From the NCBI RefSeq assembly GCF_007745175.1, contig NZ_CP036271.1:2988314-3052313 (forward strand): DNA of 64,000 bases, given 5' to 3'. The position numbers and the translations under genes are program-made. The notes below the pieces were generated by a model that saw nothing but the letters and a program-made list of their open reading frames with translations, ran no database searches and was not told where the DNA came from. The stretch comes from Caulifigura coniformis (lineage in GTDB: Bacteria; Planctomycetota; Planctomycetia; Planctomycetales; Planctomycetaceae). This document shows positions 26,196-34,979 of this stretch, in pieces; position 1 is the first letter of the stretch; every line of letters begins with the position of its first letter.

Positions 26196-27053
26196 ATGGG
26201 AATTCGCCAGTACAAGCCGACCTCTGCCGGGCGCCGCAATGCGTCGGTGAGCGACTTCGCCGAAATCACCGATCCTAAGAAGAAGCCGGAAAAGTCCCTG
26301 CTGGTCCGCCTGAAGAAGCATTCGGGCCGGAACAACCAGGGCAAGATCACCGCGCGTCATCGCGGCGGCGGCGCCAAGAAGCAGTACCGCATCATCGACT
26401 TCAAGCGGACCAAGGACGATATTCAGGCCACGGTGGGCTTTATTGAATACGACCCGAACCGGACGTGCCGCATTGCACTGCTGCACTACTCCGACGGCGA
26501 GAAGCGGTACATCCTGGCGCCGAACGGCCTCAAGGCCGGCGACAAGGTGATGAGCGGACCGAAGGCTGAGCCGAAAGTTGGCAATACGCTTCCGATGTCC
26601 CACATCCCGCCCGGAACGCAGGTCCACAACGTGGAACTGCAGCCTGGTCGCGGTGGGCAGATTTGCCGGAGTGCCGGAACCGCCGCAACGATGTCGGCTC
26701 GCGATGGCAGTTGGGCCCAGCTCACCCTGCCGTCCGGCGAAATCCGTCGCGTCCCGGCCGCCTGCCGGGCCACGATCGGCGTTGTCGGAAATTCGGAACA
26801 CTCGAGTATTCGCATCGGCAAGGCCGGGCGGAACCGCCATCGCGGCATTCGTCCGCACGTCCGCGGCTCGGCCATGAACCCGATCGCTCACCCGATGGGT
26901 GGTGGTGAAGGTCGCCGCAACGGCGGTCGTCACCCGGTGAGCCCCACGGGCAAGCTGGCCAAGGGTGGCAACACCCGCAAGCGGCGGAAGCCGTCGACCA
27001 AGGCGATCGTTCGTCGCCGCTGGTCGAAGCGGAATGGCCAGAAGAAGCTCTAG
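26196..27053 (+). CDS. rplB: Ribosomal protein uL2
   Basis: 285 residues; bridges the subunits and is needed for peptidyl transfer. Landmarks are [20 protein letters not shown], the basic stretch [20 protein letters not shown] and the C-terminal [20 protein letters not shown], whose histidine is near the catalytic centre. Follows rplW by 62 bp. Confidence 0.98.
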   Translation: MGIRQYKPTSAGRRNASVSDFAEITDPKKKPEKSLLVRLKKHSGRNNQGKITARHRGGGAKKQYRIIDFKRTKDDIQATVGFIEYDPNRTCRIALLHYSDGEKRYILAPNGLKAGDKVMSGPKAEPKVGNTLPMSHIPPGTQVHNVELQPGRGGQICRSAGTAATMSARDGSWAQLTLPSGEIRRVPAACRATIGVVGNSEHSSIRIGKAGRNRHRGIRPHVRGSAMNPIAHPMGGGEGRRNGGRHPVSPTGKLAKGGNTRKRRKPSTKAIVRRRWSKRNGQKKL

Positions 27054-27057
27054 CAGC

Positions 27058-27114
27058 AGTTGGTAGTGGGTGGTGGGTCGTTGGCAGGAATCGGTTTCCT
27101 GCCCACTACCAACT
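27058..27114. repeat. Stem-loop in the rplB-rpsS spacer
   Basis: AGTTGGTAGTGGG (27058-27070) and CCCACTACCAACT (27102-27114) form a perfect 13-bp stem. Inside it, GGCAGG and CCTGCC can pair as an alternative. No T tract. Confidence 0.7.
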
Positions 27115-27166
27115 ATCCACTATCCGCTTGAATTCAGATTCAGAGTAAGAAGCGTCAGGTGGAAAA

Positions 27167-27439
27167 ATGGGACGTTCGCTGAAAAAGGGACCGTATGTCG
27201 ACGCGAAGCTGCTCAAGAAGATTGGGCGGCTCGAGGCGGGCGGTCGTAAAGAGCCTCTGAAGACCTGGGCGCGTCGGTCGACGATCTCCCCGGAATTCAT
27301 CGGTCATACCTTCCTGGTTCACGACGGCCGCAAGCACGTCAGTGTCTACGTGACGGAAGAAATGGTCGGGCACAAGCTCGGCGAATTCTCCCCGACGCGG
27401 ACGTTCAAGGGCCACGGAGCCAAGGGCGGCTCGAAGTAA
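27167..27439 (+). CDS. rpsS: Ribosomal protein uS19
   Basis: 90 residues; 30S head protein that contacts the A-site side of the subunit. Start [19 protein letters not shown] and the block [20 protein letters not shown] with [15 protein letters not shown] are diagnostic. Preceded by a 113-bp spacer with a strong stem-loop. Confidence 0.98.
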   Translation: MGRSLKKGPYVDAKLLKKIGRLEAGGRKEPLKTWARRSTISPEFIGHTFLVHDGRKHVSVYVTEEMVGHKLGEFSPTRTFKGHGAKGGSK

Positions 27440-27539
27440 TCAGCGGGATCCGGTCGCACGACCGGGTGATGAAGTTCAGCCCAGGCTGGCAAGCGGCCGC
27501 TGTGCTGGTTGGATACAGTTTGAATCAAGGCAGTTGGTC

Positions 27540-27884
27540 ATGGCACTCATCAAGGCAAGTCATCGTCACGCCCGAATTTCGGCGACGAAGATCCGTCCGT
27601 TCGCGGACATGATCCGCGGAAAGACCGTGGCGGAAGGGACCCGCGCCCTGCTGTATGTGCCGAACCGCGGTGCGAAGTTCCTCGCCAAGGTGCTGCGAAG
27701 CGCCGCCGCGAACGCCGAAGACCGCGGCGCCCGGAACGTCGACCAGCTGATCATCAAGGACGCCCGTGTCGATGGCGGTCCGATGTTCAAGCGAATCAAG
27801 CCGATGTCGCGCGGCCAGGCCTTCATGATCCGTCGCCGGTTTGCCCATGTTCACGTTGCCGTCGACGCCCCGGAAATCGCGTAA
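27540..27884 (+). CDS. rplV: Ribosomal protein uL22
   Basis: 114 residues; its beta-hairpin lines the exit tunnel. Recognised by RHARISATKIRPFADMIRGK, the helix AKFLAKVLRSAAANAEDRGA and the end FKRIKPMSRGQAFMIRRRFA. The ATG at 27540 is used; an in-frame TTG two codons earlier is not needed. Confidence 0.97.
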   Translation: MALIKASHRHARISATKIRPFADMIRGKTVAEGTRALLYVPNRGAKFLAKVLRSAAANAEDRGARNVDQLIIKDARVDGGPMFKRIKPMSRGQAFMIRRRFAHVHVAVDAPEIA

Positions 27885-27942
27885 CGGCCCTGTTTGATTC
27901 ACCCCGCTTCAAAGTGAAGCCAGAGAGTTTTGGAATTGACCC

Positions 27943-28644
27943 ATGGGACAGAAAGTTCGTCCGACCGGCTTCCGGATTGGCATCGTCGAGGATTGGCGCA
28001 GCCGCTGGTACGCTCCGAAGAAGGAATTCGGCGCGCTGCTGGTCGAAGACTTCAAGATCCGCAAGTTCATCAAAGAAGAATACAAGCAGGCGGCCATTGA
28101 GAAGGTCGAGATCGAGCGCACCCGCGACCAGGTCGTGGTTCACATGCACTCGGCCCGCCCGGGAATCATTATCGGCCGCAAGGGCCAGGAAATCGATCGC
28201 CTGAAAGGGCGCCTCGAAGACCTCACCGGCCGCCGCATGGAAGTCAAGATTGTCGAAGTCACGAATCCGTTCCGGAGCGCCGCCCTGGTTGCTGAAGACA
28301 TCGCTCAGCAGCTGATGAAGCGGGGCAGCTTCCGCCGGACCCTCAAGCGTTCGCTCGACCAGGTCATGGAAGCGGGCGTCAAGGGAATCAAGATTCAGCT
28401 GTCGGGTCGCCTCGGCGGAGCGGAAATGTCCCGCTGCGAAAAGGTGAGCCGCGGTTCGATCCCGCTGTCGACGCTGCAGCGGCATGTGGATTACTCCCTC
28501 GCAGTCTCCAAGACAGCGATGGGAACGATTGGCGTCAAGGTGTGGATCGATCTAGGCAATTACGGGGAAGAGGAGACTGGTCATGGCGCTAATGCCCAAA
28601 CGGGTGAAGCACCGAAAAGAGCAAAGAGGTCGCATAAAAGGTGA
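27943..28644 (+). CDS. rpsC: Ribosomal protein uS3
   Basis: 233 residues; lines the mRNA entry channel. The start GQKVRPTGFRIGIVEDWRSR, the KH-domain loop SARPGIIIGRKGQEIDRLKG and GIKIQLSGRLGGAEMSRCEK are diagnostic. The lysine/arginine-rich tail (last ~20 residues, ending KRAKRSHKR) is encoded by the 62 bases that also encode the start of rplP in another frame. Confidence 0.97.
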   Translation: MGQKVRPTGFRIGIVEDWRSRWYAPKKEFGALLVEDFKIRKFIKEEYKQAAIEKVEIERTRDQVVVHMHSARPGIIIGRKGQEIDRLKGRLEDLTGRRMEVKIVEVTNPFRSAALVAEDIAQQLMKRGSFRRTLKRSLDQVMEAGVKGIKIQLSGRLGGAEMSRCEKVSRGSIPLSTLQRHVDYSLAVSKTAMGTIGVKVWIDLGNYGEEETGHGANAQTGEAPKRAKRSHKR

Positions 28645-29002
28645 CGCGACGCGTGGAAACACCGTGTCCTTTGGCGACTTCGGTTTGCAGTCGACCCAGG
28701 CCGGTCATATCCGCGCGACGACCATCGAAGCGTGCCGTATCGCAGCGAATCAGTATATTCGCGGCGAAGGCAAGCTCTACATCCGGATCTTTCCGAACAA
28801 GCCCAAGACGGCTCGCCCGCTGGAAACCCGAATGGGTACCGGTAAAGGTGAGCCCGATCACTGGGTCGCGGTCGTGAAACCCGGTACGGTGATGTTTGAA
28901 ATCGCAGGCGCATCGAAAGATGCCGCCCGTGAATGCTTCAATCGCGTGGCTCACAAGCTGCCGATTGCCTGCCGGCTGGTCGAACGGACCCCTGGCACGT
29001 AA
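28583..29002 (+). CDS. rplP: Ribosomal protein uL16
   Basis: 139 residues; positions tRNA between the A and P sites. Start LMPKRVKHRKEQRGRIKGDA is typical, and FPNKPKTARPLETRMGTGKG and VAVVKPGTVMFEIAG confirm the family. Its first 62 bp overlap the 3' end of rpsC. A GGAG lies about 10 bases before the ATG, within rpsC. Confidence 0.97.
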   Translation: MALMPKRVKHRKEQRGRIKGDATRGNTVSFGDFGLQSTQAGHIRATTIEACRIAANQYIRGEGKLYIRIFPNKPKTARPLETRMGTGKGEPDHWVAVVKPGTVMFEIAGASKDAARECFNRVAHKLPIACRLVERTPGT

Positions 29003-29106
29003 ACGGAGGGCAGGCGTTCGCCTGCCGCCCTTTTTGATTTCAAGTCGAGAGTCCATTCACTGCTGACCCAGGCCGAAGCCTGGTCCGCGTGAGCAAGGTC
29101 AGTCAG

Positions 29107-29313
29107 ATGGCGACATCCAAAGAGTACCGCGAAATGAGCGATGAACAGCTCGGCACCGAGCTGGTTCAGACGCAGAAGGATCTGTTCAAGCTGCGGTTCC
29201 AGGCATCGACTGAGAAGCTCGATGCCCCGAGCAGCCTGAAGAAGCTCCGCCGCTCGATCGCCCGGATCAATACGATCCGCCGTGAGCGCGAACTCAAGGC
29301 AGCCCAAGGCTGA
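29107..29313 (+). CDS. rpmC: Ribosomal protein uL29
   Basis: 68 residues, two long helices at the tunnel exit. EYREMSDEQLGTELVQTQKD followed by LFKLRFQ and the arginine-rich ARINTIRRERE are family marks. The ATG at 29107 fits the usual length; GTG 29089 would add six residues. Confidence 0.95.
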   Translation: MATSKEYREMSDEQLGTELVQTQKDLFKLRFQASTEKLDAPSSLKKLRRSIARINTIRRERELKAAQG

Positions 29314-29381
29314 TTTCAACGCCTCGCGACGCCGTCGCGGGGGTCAACAGATCAAAAGTTCCCGAAGAGTTCGGCAGTCCC

Positions 29382-29672
29382 ATGCGGAAGACCCTGACTG
29401 GCACCGTGACGAGCGACAAGCGGGCGAAAACCCGTCGCGTCGAAGTCGATCGTCTCTACGCCCATCCGAAGTACGGCAAGATCGTGAAGGCGAAGACCGT
29501 CTGTCACGTGCACGACGAGAACAACGAGTCGCTGAAGGGCGATGTCGTTGAGATCGCCGAATGCCGGCCCCGTTCGGCGCTGAAGCGGTGGGAACTTGTG
29601 AAGGTGGTCAAGAAGGCGAACCAGGTGGCCGTGCAGAACACGCCGGCCGTGACCGAGAACGCCACCGCCTGA
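29382..29672 (+). CDS. rpsQ: Ribosomal protein uS17
   Basis: 96 residues; primary 16S rRNA binder of OB fold. RKTLTGTVTSDKRAKTRRVE, YAHPKYGKIVKAKTVCHVHD and the ECRPRSALKRWELVKVVKKA block are diagnostic. A short Ala/Thr/Val tail follows the core. Confidence 0.96.
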   Translation: MRKTLTGTVTSDKRAKTRRVEVDRLYAHPKYGKIVKAKTVCHVHDENNESLKGDVVEIAECRPRSALKRWELVKVVKKANQVAVQNTPAVTENATA

Positions 29673-29749
29673 TTGCAGGTTCCGCCCCCGGCGACCGGGT
29701 CTCGGGTCGCGAAGCGACTGAAGTCATTGTTTTCTGAGAGGTCACTCCC

Positions 29750-30124
29750 ATGATTCAGATGCAGACGGTTATGGACGTCGCCGACAACACCGGCGCCAAG
29801 GTCGTCCGTTGCATCCGCGTCCTCGGCTCGACCCACCGCCGCTATGCCGGCCTGGGCGATGTCGTCGTCGTGAGCGTTCAGAAGTCCATTCCGGGTTGTG
29901 CCGACGCCGTCAAGAAGGGCAAGGTCACCCGTGGTGTCGTGGTCCGCGTCCGCAAGGCAACCCGCCGGCCGGACGGCAGCTATGTGCGGTTCGACAAGAA
30001 CGCCGTGGTGCTCGTGGACAACGACGGCAATCCCCGTGGAACACGTATTTTCGGCGCCATCGCCCGTGAGCTGCGTGAAAAGCGGTACATGAAGATCATC
30101 AGTCTCGCGAGTGAGGTTGTGTAG
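29750..30124 (+). CDS. rplN: Ribosomal protein uL14
   Basis: 124 residues; forms an intersubunit bridge and is the docking point of Rsf[41 protein letters not shown] and [20 protein letters not shown] are family signatures. The stop codon is 4 bases before rplX, suggesting translational coupling. Confidence 0.98.
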   Translation: MIQMQTVMDVADNTGAKVVRCIRVLGSTHRRYAGLGDVVVVSVQKSIPGCADAVKKGKVTRGVVVRVRKATRRPDGSYVRFDKNAVVLVDNDGNPRGTRIFGAIARELREKRYMKIISLASEVV

Positions 30125-30128
30125 TCCA

Positions 30129-30485
30129 ATGAAGATCAAGCGAGGCGATCAGGTTGTGGTCATCAGCGGCGTCAACGCCAACGACGCGCCGCGCCGTGTG
30201 ACGGAAGTGATCGACGGCGGCGAAAAGCTGCTCGTCGAAGGCGTGAACCTCGTGTTCCGCCACGTGAAGCGTGGGCATCCCAAGAGCCCGCAGGGCGGCC
30301 GTCTCCGCAAGGAAATGCCGATCCATGCGAGCAAGGTGATGTACTACTGCGAGAAGTGCCAGCGGGGCGTTCGCCTCGGCTACCGGTTCACAACGGATGG
30401 CGCGAAGGAACGCTTCTGCAAGAAGTGCTCCGCTGCCGCCGGCAGCATCGCTCCGGCTCGCAAGGCCCACGCTGAGGCAAAGTAA
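30129..30485 (+). CDS. rplX: Ribosomal protein uL24
   Basis: 118 residues from the ATG at 30129. KOW motif near the start (KIKRGDQVVVISGVNANDAP), then NLVFRHVKRGHPKSPQGGRL. The C-terminal half keeps a four-cysteine zinc ribbon (CEKC ... CKKC). It initiates assembly of the large subunit. Confidence 0.97.
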   Translation: MKIKRGDQVVVISGVNANDAPRRVTEVIDGGEKLLVEGVNLVFRHVKRGHPKSPQGGRLRKEMPIHASKVMYYCEKCQRGVRLGYRFTTDGAKERFCKKCSAAAGSIAPARKAHAEAK

Positions 30486-30620
30486 GTGAACAGCCGGGTC
30501 GTCATCGGCCCGTGAACGTCGCGAGGAGTCGCGCAGCGAGTCCCCGCCGAGTGAAAGCTCAGTAAAGACTCGGGCGTCCGTACTTCAGCCGGCCGCCACA
30601 TCGAGAAAACAGGTTGAATC

Positions 30621-31172
30621 ATGCCGCGGATGTTGGACCGTTATCGGTCAGAGATCGCCCCACAGCTGTCGAAGGAACTCGGCCGGACCAATCCGCACGC
30701 CGTTCCGAAGCTGGTGAAGGTCGTTGTGAATATGGGTGTCGGCAAGGCCGTTCAGGATCCCAAGATCCTGGAGGAGTGCGTCGAACACCTCTCGATGATC
30801 ACGGGCCAGAAGCCTGTGATTACCCGCTCCCGCAAGTCGATCTCGCAGTTCAAGCTGCGTGAAGGGATGCAGATCGGCGCCTGCGTGACCCTTCGCGGTC
30901 ACCGCATGTACGAGTTTCTCGATCGCCTGATCAATCTCGTGCTTCCCCGCGTCCGCGACTTCCGCGGGATTAACCCGAAGGCCTTCGATGGCCGCGGCAA
31001 CTACAGCCTTGGTCTTACCGACCAGGTCGTGTTCCCGGAAATCCAGGCGGACAAGGTGAAGCACCTTCAGGGAATGAACATCGCCGTTGTGACGACGGCG
31101 ACGAACGACGAGGAAGGCCGGGCGCTGCTCACGGCGATCGGCATGCCTTTCAAACGGGACGCCAAGGCGTAA
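30621..31172 (+). CDS. rplE: Ribosomal protein uL5
   Basis: 183 residues; part of the 5S rRNA complex, touching the P-site t[43 protein letters not shown] and the [20 protein letters not shown] block identify it. A 135-bp spacer separates it from rplX. Confidence 0.98.
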   Translation: MPRMLDRYRSEIAPQLSKELGRTNPHAVPKLVKVVVNMGVGKAVQDPKILEECVEHLSMITGQKPVITRSRKSISQFKLREGMQIGACVTLRGHRMYEFLDRLINLVLPRVRDFRGINPKAFDGRGNYSLGLTDQVVFPEIQADKVKHLQGMNIAVVTTATNDEEGRALLTAIGMPFKRDAKA

Positions 31173-31298
31173 TCATACGAAGTTTCCCCGCCCACGCAGG
31201 GAGCTTGAAACAACATCTGCCGCAAGGTGGAACCAAACTAGGAATGCCGCCCTCGCTGGTGGCAAGAGCAGACACAAGTCCGCACGGGATTTCAGGGT

Positions 31299-31484
31299 AT
31301 GGCGACAAAAGCCAAGGTTGCGAAGGCGGCGAAGAAGCCGAAATTCAGCACGCGTCAGGAGCGTCGGTGCCAGTTGTGCGGACGTCCGCGCGCTGTGTAC
31401 CGCAAGTTCACGGCGTGCCGTATCTGTTTCCGCAACCTGGCGTTGGATGGTCTGATCCCCGGCGTGAAGAAGGCGAGCTGGTAA
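31299..31484 (+). CDS. rpsN: Ribosomal protein uS14, zinc-binding (short) type
   Basis: 61 residues. The pattern [20 protein letters not shown] then [10 protein letters not shown] carries the four zinc cysteines (CxxC x12 CxxC) of the C+ form, which does not need the longer zinc-free version. Ends KKASW, as usual. rpsH starts 7 bases after its stop. Confidence 0.97.
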   Translation: MATKAKVAKAAKKPKFSTRQERRCQLCGRPRAVYRKFTACRICFRNLALDGLIPGVKKASW

Positions 31485-31491
31485 TACGATC

Positions 31492-31887
31492 ATGATGACC
31501 GACCCGATTGCTGACATGCTGAGCCGGATTCGCAACGCCCTGATGGTGGAGCGGCCGTACGTTGACATTCCGACCTCTCGCGTGAAGGTGGGCATCGCCG
31601 AAGCCCTGCAGCGCGAAGGCTACATCTGGGACTTCGAAATCATCGATGAGAAGCCCCGGGCGAAGCTGCGGATCAACCTGAAGTTCGGCCCCAACGGCGA
31701 ACGCGTGATCCAGAAGATCCGTCGCGTGAGCACGCCGGGTCGTCGGGTTTACTCCGGCATCGCCAAGACGCCGGAAGTGCTCCAGGGGCTGGGAGTGTTC
31801 ATCCTTTCGACGAACCAGGGCGTGCTCTCCAGCCGTGAAGCCAAGGCGAAGAACGTCGGCGGCGAAGTGCTCTGCGAAGTGTATTGA
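31492..31887 (+). CDS. rpsH: Ribosomal protein uS8
   Basis: 131 residues; central-domain 16S rRNA binder. Start MTDPIADMLSRIRNALMVER and the C-terminal GLGVFILSTNQGVLSSREAK are diagnostic. In E. coli S8 represses the spc operon; no matching site was identified here. Two adjacent ATG codons; the first is used. Confidence 0.97.
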   Translation: MMTDPIADMLSRIRNALMVERPYVDIPTSRVKVGIAEALQREGYIWDFEIIDEKPRAKLRINLKFGPNGERVIQKIRRVSTPGRRVYSGIAKTPEVLQGLGVFILSTNQGVLSSREAKAKNVGGEVLCEVY

Positions 31888-31973
31888 TTTCAGAGAGGTC
31901 GACCTGCCCATCGTCATTCCGGGCGTGATCCCGGATTCGACGAGCGAAGGTCCAGAAGAGGTTTGAACAAGTC

Positions 31974-32522
31974 ATGTCGAGAATCGGCAAAAAGCCCGTC
32001 CCGGTTGCTGCAGGCATCGATGTCACCGTCGCCGACCAGCTCGTCAAGGTGAAGGGCCCCAAGGGCGAGCTCTCGTTGAACGTTCACCCGGCGATGTCCG
32101 TGGAGTTCGACAGCGCGGCCCGTGAGATCAAGGTTGCCCGCCCGGACGATCAGCGTCAGAACCGCGCGTTGCACGGATTGACCCGCGCCCTGCTGGCCAA
32201 CATGGTCGAAGGCGTTGCCAAGCCGTTCGAGAAGAAGCTCGAGATCCAGGGGGTCGGCTACCAGGCAACGCTCGCCGGCAAGAACCTCTCGTTGCAGGTC
32301 GGCTTCGCCAACACGATCAAGCTGCCGGTCCCTGCGGGAATCACCTGCACCGTGCCGCAGCCGACGCAGATCATCGTCACGGGGATCGACAAGGGCGTGG
32401 TGGGACAGTTTGCGGCCAACATCCGCCGCGTTCGTCCGCCCGAACCGTACAAGGGCAAGGGAATCCGGTACGCTGGCGAACAGGTTCGCCGCAAGGCCGG
32501 TAAGGCCCTCGCCGGTAAGTAA
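31974..32522 (+). CDS. rplF: Ribosomal protein uL6
   Basis: 182 residues with two similar domains near the sarcin-ricin loop. MSRIGKKPVPVAAGIDVTVA, the repeat junction KKLEIQGVGYQATLAGKNLS and RRVRPPEPYKGKGIRYAGEQ are typical. Confidence 0.97.
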   Translation: MSRIGKKPVPVAAGIDVTVADQLVKVKGPKGELSLNVHPAMSVEFDSAAREIKVARPDDQRQNRALHGLTRALLANMVEGVAKPFEKKLEIQGVGYQATLAGKNLSLQVGFANTIKLPVPAGITCTVPQPTQIIVTGIDKGVVGQFAANIRRVRPPEPYKGKGIRYAGEQVRRKAGKALAGK

Positions 32523-32578
32523 GGTGTAGCCGGCTCGCCTGCGAGTCGTGTTCACGAGATCAGATTTGTCGTTTGTCA

Positions 32579-32601
32579 GTGGTCAATCGTGATTTGACCA
32601 C
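32579..32601. repeat. Hairpin in the rplF-rplR spacer
   Basis: GTGGTCAA pairs with TTGACCAC across a 7-base loop within the 187-bp spacer. No T tract. The rest of the spacer shows nothing recognisable. Confidence 0.5.
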
Positions 32602-32709
32602 AAATGGCGCCCGCGGGTTGATCCGGTCGGTCTCAATGACAAACGGCCATGGAATCATGACCAATGATGAATCCTATTCCGGATTCGTTCCGGTCGAGGT
32701 AACTCAACG

Positions 32710-33075
32710 ATGAAGCTTGCCACCAGAATTTCCAAGCAGCGTATCCGCCGCGGCTACCGCGTCCGGAACGCCGTGCGTGCGACGGGCCGCCTGCGGTTGA
32801 CGGTTCACCGCAGCAACCTGCACATGTACGCGCAGATCATCGACGACTCGACCGGCAAGACGCTTGTCTCCGCAGGCAGCACCGAGAAGGAGCTGGGCGG
32901 AGCTGGGACCTACCAGGGCAATAAGGAAGCTGCTGCCCGGGTCGGAGCGGCGCTCGGTCAGCGGGCGAAGGCGGCGGGGATCGAGAAGGTCGCTTTCGAT
33001 CGCGGCCGTTATAAGTATCATGGTCGCGTCGCGGCTCTGGCGGACGCCGCCCGCGAAGCCGGTTTGGATTTCTAA
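32710..33075 (+). CDS. rplR: Ribosomal protein uL18
   Basis: 121 residues; binds 5S rRNA. RLRLTVHRSNLHMYAQIIDD, TLVSAGSTEKEL and the ending FDRGRYKYHGRVAALADAAR are family signatures. An arginine-rich N-terminus (ISKQRIRRGYRVRNAVRATG) contacts RNA. Confidence 0.97.
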   Translation: MKLATRISKQRIRRGYRVRNAVRATGRLRLTVHRSNLHMYAQIIDDSTGKTLVSAGSTEKELGGAGTYQGNKEAAARVGAALGQRAKAAGIEKVAFDRGRYKYHGRVAALADAAREAGLDF

Positions 33076-33163
33076 ACCCAGGTCGCCGGGGTTCCTGCGA
33101 CACCTTTGAATCAACAGAAGCTCTGCCGGAGATTTCCTTCCGGCGACTGACGAGGACGGATAC

Positions 33164-33760
33164 GTGGCACAAAATCGTGGTGGTGGACCGGGTCAAGGTT
33201 CGCGCGGCGGCGAAGGCGGCAGCGGCGGTGAGCGCCGTGGTCGTGGTCGTGGCGGCGAAGGCGGTCGCGGCGGTGAAGGCGGCGGCGGAAATTCGCCGGA
33301 ACGCGTCCTGCAGATTCGTCGATGCGCCTGCGTCGTGAAGGGCGGTCGCCGGTTCAGCTTTGCCGCACTCGTCGTGACGGGTGACAGCAAGGGCAACGTC
33401 GGCTTCGGCTACGGCAAGGGCGGGGAAGTCCCGGTGGCCGTCGAGAAGGCCACAAAGGTGGCTAACCGCCGCCAGAAGCCCGTGCATCTCCAGACGTCTG
33501 CACAGGGCACGACGATTCCGCACCGCGTCGAAGGCCGGTTCGGAGCCTCCAAGGTCCTTCTGATTCCGGCTTCGCCGGGTACTGGCGTGATCGCCGGCGC
33601 CGTGGTGAAGGCGGTCGTCGAATCGGCTGGCGTGTCGGACATTCTGACGAAGAGCCGCGGATCGAATAACCCGGTCAACATGGTCAAGGCGACGATGAAC
33701 GCCCTGGCAAAGCTGCGGACGCGCGATGACATCGCCCGCCTGCGGGGAGTGGAAGTCTAA
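33164..33760 (+). CDS. rpsE: Ribosomal protein uS5 with Gly/Arg/Glu-rich N-terminal extension
   Basis: 198 residues. The core from about residue 44 is normal S5: [40 protein letters not shown] and [20 protein letters not shown]. The first ~43 residues are a low-complexity run of Gly, Arg, Glu and Ser (RGGEGG-type repeats) in place of the short lysine-rich start usual in bacteria. GTG start at 33164 with GAGGA upstream. Its stop overlaps the rplO start by one base (TAATG). Confidence 0.97.
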   Translation: MAQNRGGGPGQGSRGGEGGSGGERRGRGRGGEGGRGGEGGGGNSPERVLQIRRCACVVKGGRRFSFAALVVTGDSKGNVGFGYGKGGEVPVAVEKATKVANRRQKPVHLQTSAQGTTIPHRVEGRFGASKVLLIPASPGTGVIAGAVVKAVVESAGVSDILTKSRGSNNPVNMVKATMNALAKLRTRDDIARLRGVEV

Positions 33761-34209
33761 TGATTATCGATGACGTCCATCGTGGCATTCAGAAGCACAA
33801 GGCGCCCAAGCGCGTCGGTCGCGGCTGTGGCTCGGGCCATGGCAAGACCTCGGGCCGCGGTCACAAAGGTCAGGGAAGCCGTCGCGGTTCGAAGTCGAAG
33901 CCGGGCGGATTCGCCGGCGGCCAGATGCCGCTGTTCCGGACCGTCGCCAAGCGCGGCTTCAACAACCGTGCGTTTTCGGACGCCGTGTTCGCGATCAACA
34001 TCGCGCTGCTCGAAGAGCGTTTCAACGCGGGTGACGAAGTCAGCCCCGAGACGCTGAAGAGCCGCGGGATCGTGAAGGCCAACTACGACCAGCTCAAGAT
34101 CCTCGGCAACGGCGAACTCACCAAGAAGCTCACCGTGAAGGCCCATCAGTTCTCGGCTTCGGCCGCGGAGAAGATCAAGGCCGCCGGCGGAACTGTCGAA
34201 GCCGTCTGA
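33760..34209 (+). CDS. rplO: Ribosomal protein uL15
   Basis: 149 residues. The Gly/Arg/Lys-rich N-terminus ([20 protein letters not shown]) and [20 protein letters not shown] are diagnostic. Translation is coupled to rpsE by a TAATG overlap, leaving no room for rpmD. Last gene of the cluster. Confidence 0.97.
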   Translation: MIIDDVHRGIQKHKAPKRVGRGCGSGHGKTSGRGHKGQGSRRGSKSKPGGFAGGQMPLFRTVAKRGFNNRAFSDAVFAINIALLEERFNAGDEVSPETLKSRGIVKANYDQLKILGNGELTKKLTVKAHQFSASAAEKIKAAGGTVEAV

Positions 34210-34239
34210 TCGCTTCGGCATCACGCCAACGACAAGCTC

Positions 34240-34271
34240 AAAACGCACTACTCACCGTAGTGCGTTTTTTT
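34240..34271 (+). terminator. Terminator of the ribosomal protein cluster
   Basis: A 12-bp stem (AAAACGCACTAC / GTAGTGCGTTTT) with a TCACC loop and a run of T's. Confidence 0.94.
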
Positions 34272-34635
34272 CGTTGGATGACTCCGGCCGTGTCATCCGT
34301 GGCCGGGCCATCCGTTCGCTGCGAGGGCAGTCGGAATGCCTCGAGCCGAATCGCGCGCAACCCTGCACGTGATGGTGGGGGGACCATGAACACGATGAGT
34401 TTGAGCCCGATTTCGACAATGCGGCCGGCGGCCGGTCCGTGGGATTCTTTGGCCCGGCAGGCCTCGACCCGTCGAGGCCTCGGTCGCCCGGGGAAAGGGA
34501 GGAAGAAGGACAGATGCCCCCCTGGCTCTGTGCATCTTGATCGGTTGCCAGATTCTCGCGTGCCCGTGGGGGCCCGTTGTCCCATCTCCGGAGCGCCCGG
34601 GCGCGGCGAACTGCGGATTGAACCGGGACCGCAGA
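34272..34635. other. Intergenic region after the ribosomal cluster
   Basis: 364 bp between two facing terminators. The only structure seen is a 9-bp perfect hairpin at 34459-34480 (AGGCCTCGA / TCGAGGCCT, CCCG loop). No convincing gene on either strand. Confidence 0.5.
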
Positions 34636-34668
34636 AAAGAAAAAGGGCCATCGTTGAATCGATGGCCC
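34636..34668 (-). terminator. Terminator of the flgM-like gene
   Basis: GGGCCATCG / CGATGGCCC stem (9 bp) with a 6-base loop; on the minus strand it is followed by TTTTTCTTTT. Confidence 0.88.
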
Positions 34669-34685
34669 ATCGAACGATTAGCGGC

Positions 34686-34979
34686 TTACGCTCCGCGGCT
34701 CCACGCGGCGATCATCTTGTCGATTGCCGCCTCCAGGCGCTGCGGGCTGTCGTAGGTGCCAGCCTCGATCGCCGATTTGATCTCCGCGAGTCGGGCTGCA
34801 CGCACCTGGGGATCGATCTGTGCCGCGCTCAGGGAACGGGCGGCGTCCGAAATCTGCACTTCGTCTCGAGGAACCTGCACGCCAGGCGCGGGAGCCGCGT
34901 TGACCGCGGCCGGTTTCGCGAGGTGCACGGGGCGAACGGCGCCTGCGCCGCCCACTGTTCCAGCTCCCGTCACATCCAT
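34686..34979 (-). CDS. FlgM-like anti-sigma-28 factor
   Basis: 97 residues from the ATG at 34979, with AAAGGA eight bases upstream. The N-terminal half is Ala/Gly/Pro-rich and likely disordered. The C-terminal half matches FlgM: DEVQISDAARSLSAAQIDPQ, then RAARLAEIKSAIEAGTYDSP and a final amphipathic helix. FlgM holds the flagellar sigma factor inactive until the hook is complete. No flagellar gene is nearby, so the partner sigma is inferred only. It has its own promoter and terminator. Confidence 0.82.
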   Translation of the reverse strand: MDVTGAGTVGGAGAVRPVHLAKPAAVNAAPAPGVQVPRDEVQISDAARSLSAAQIDPQVRAARLAEIKSAIEAGTYDSPQRLEAAIDKMIAAWSRGA

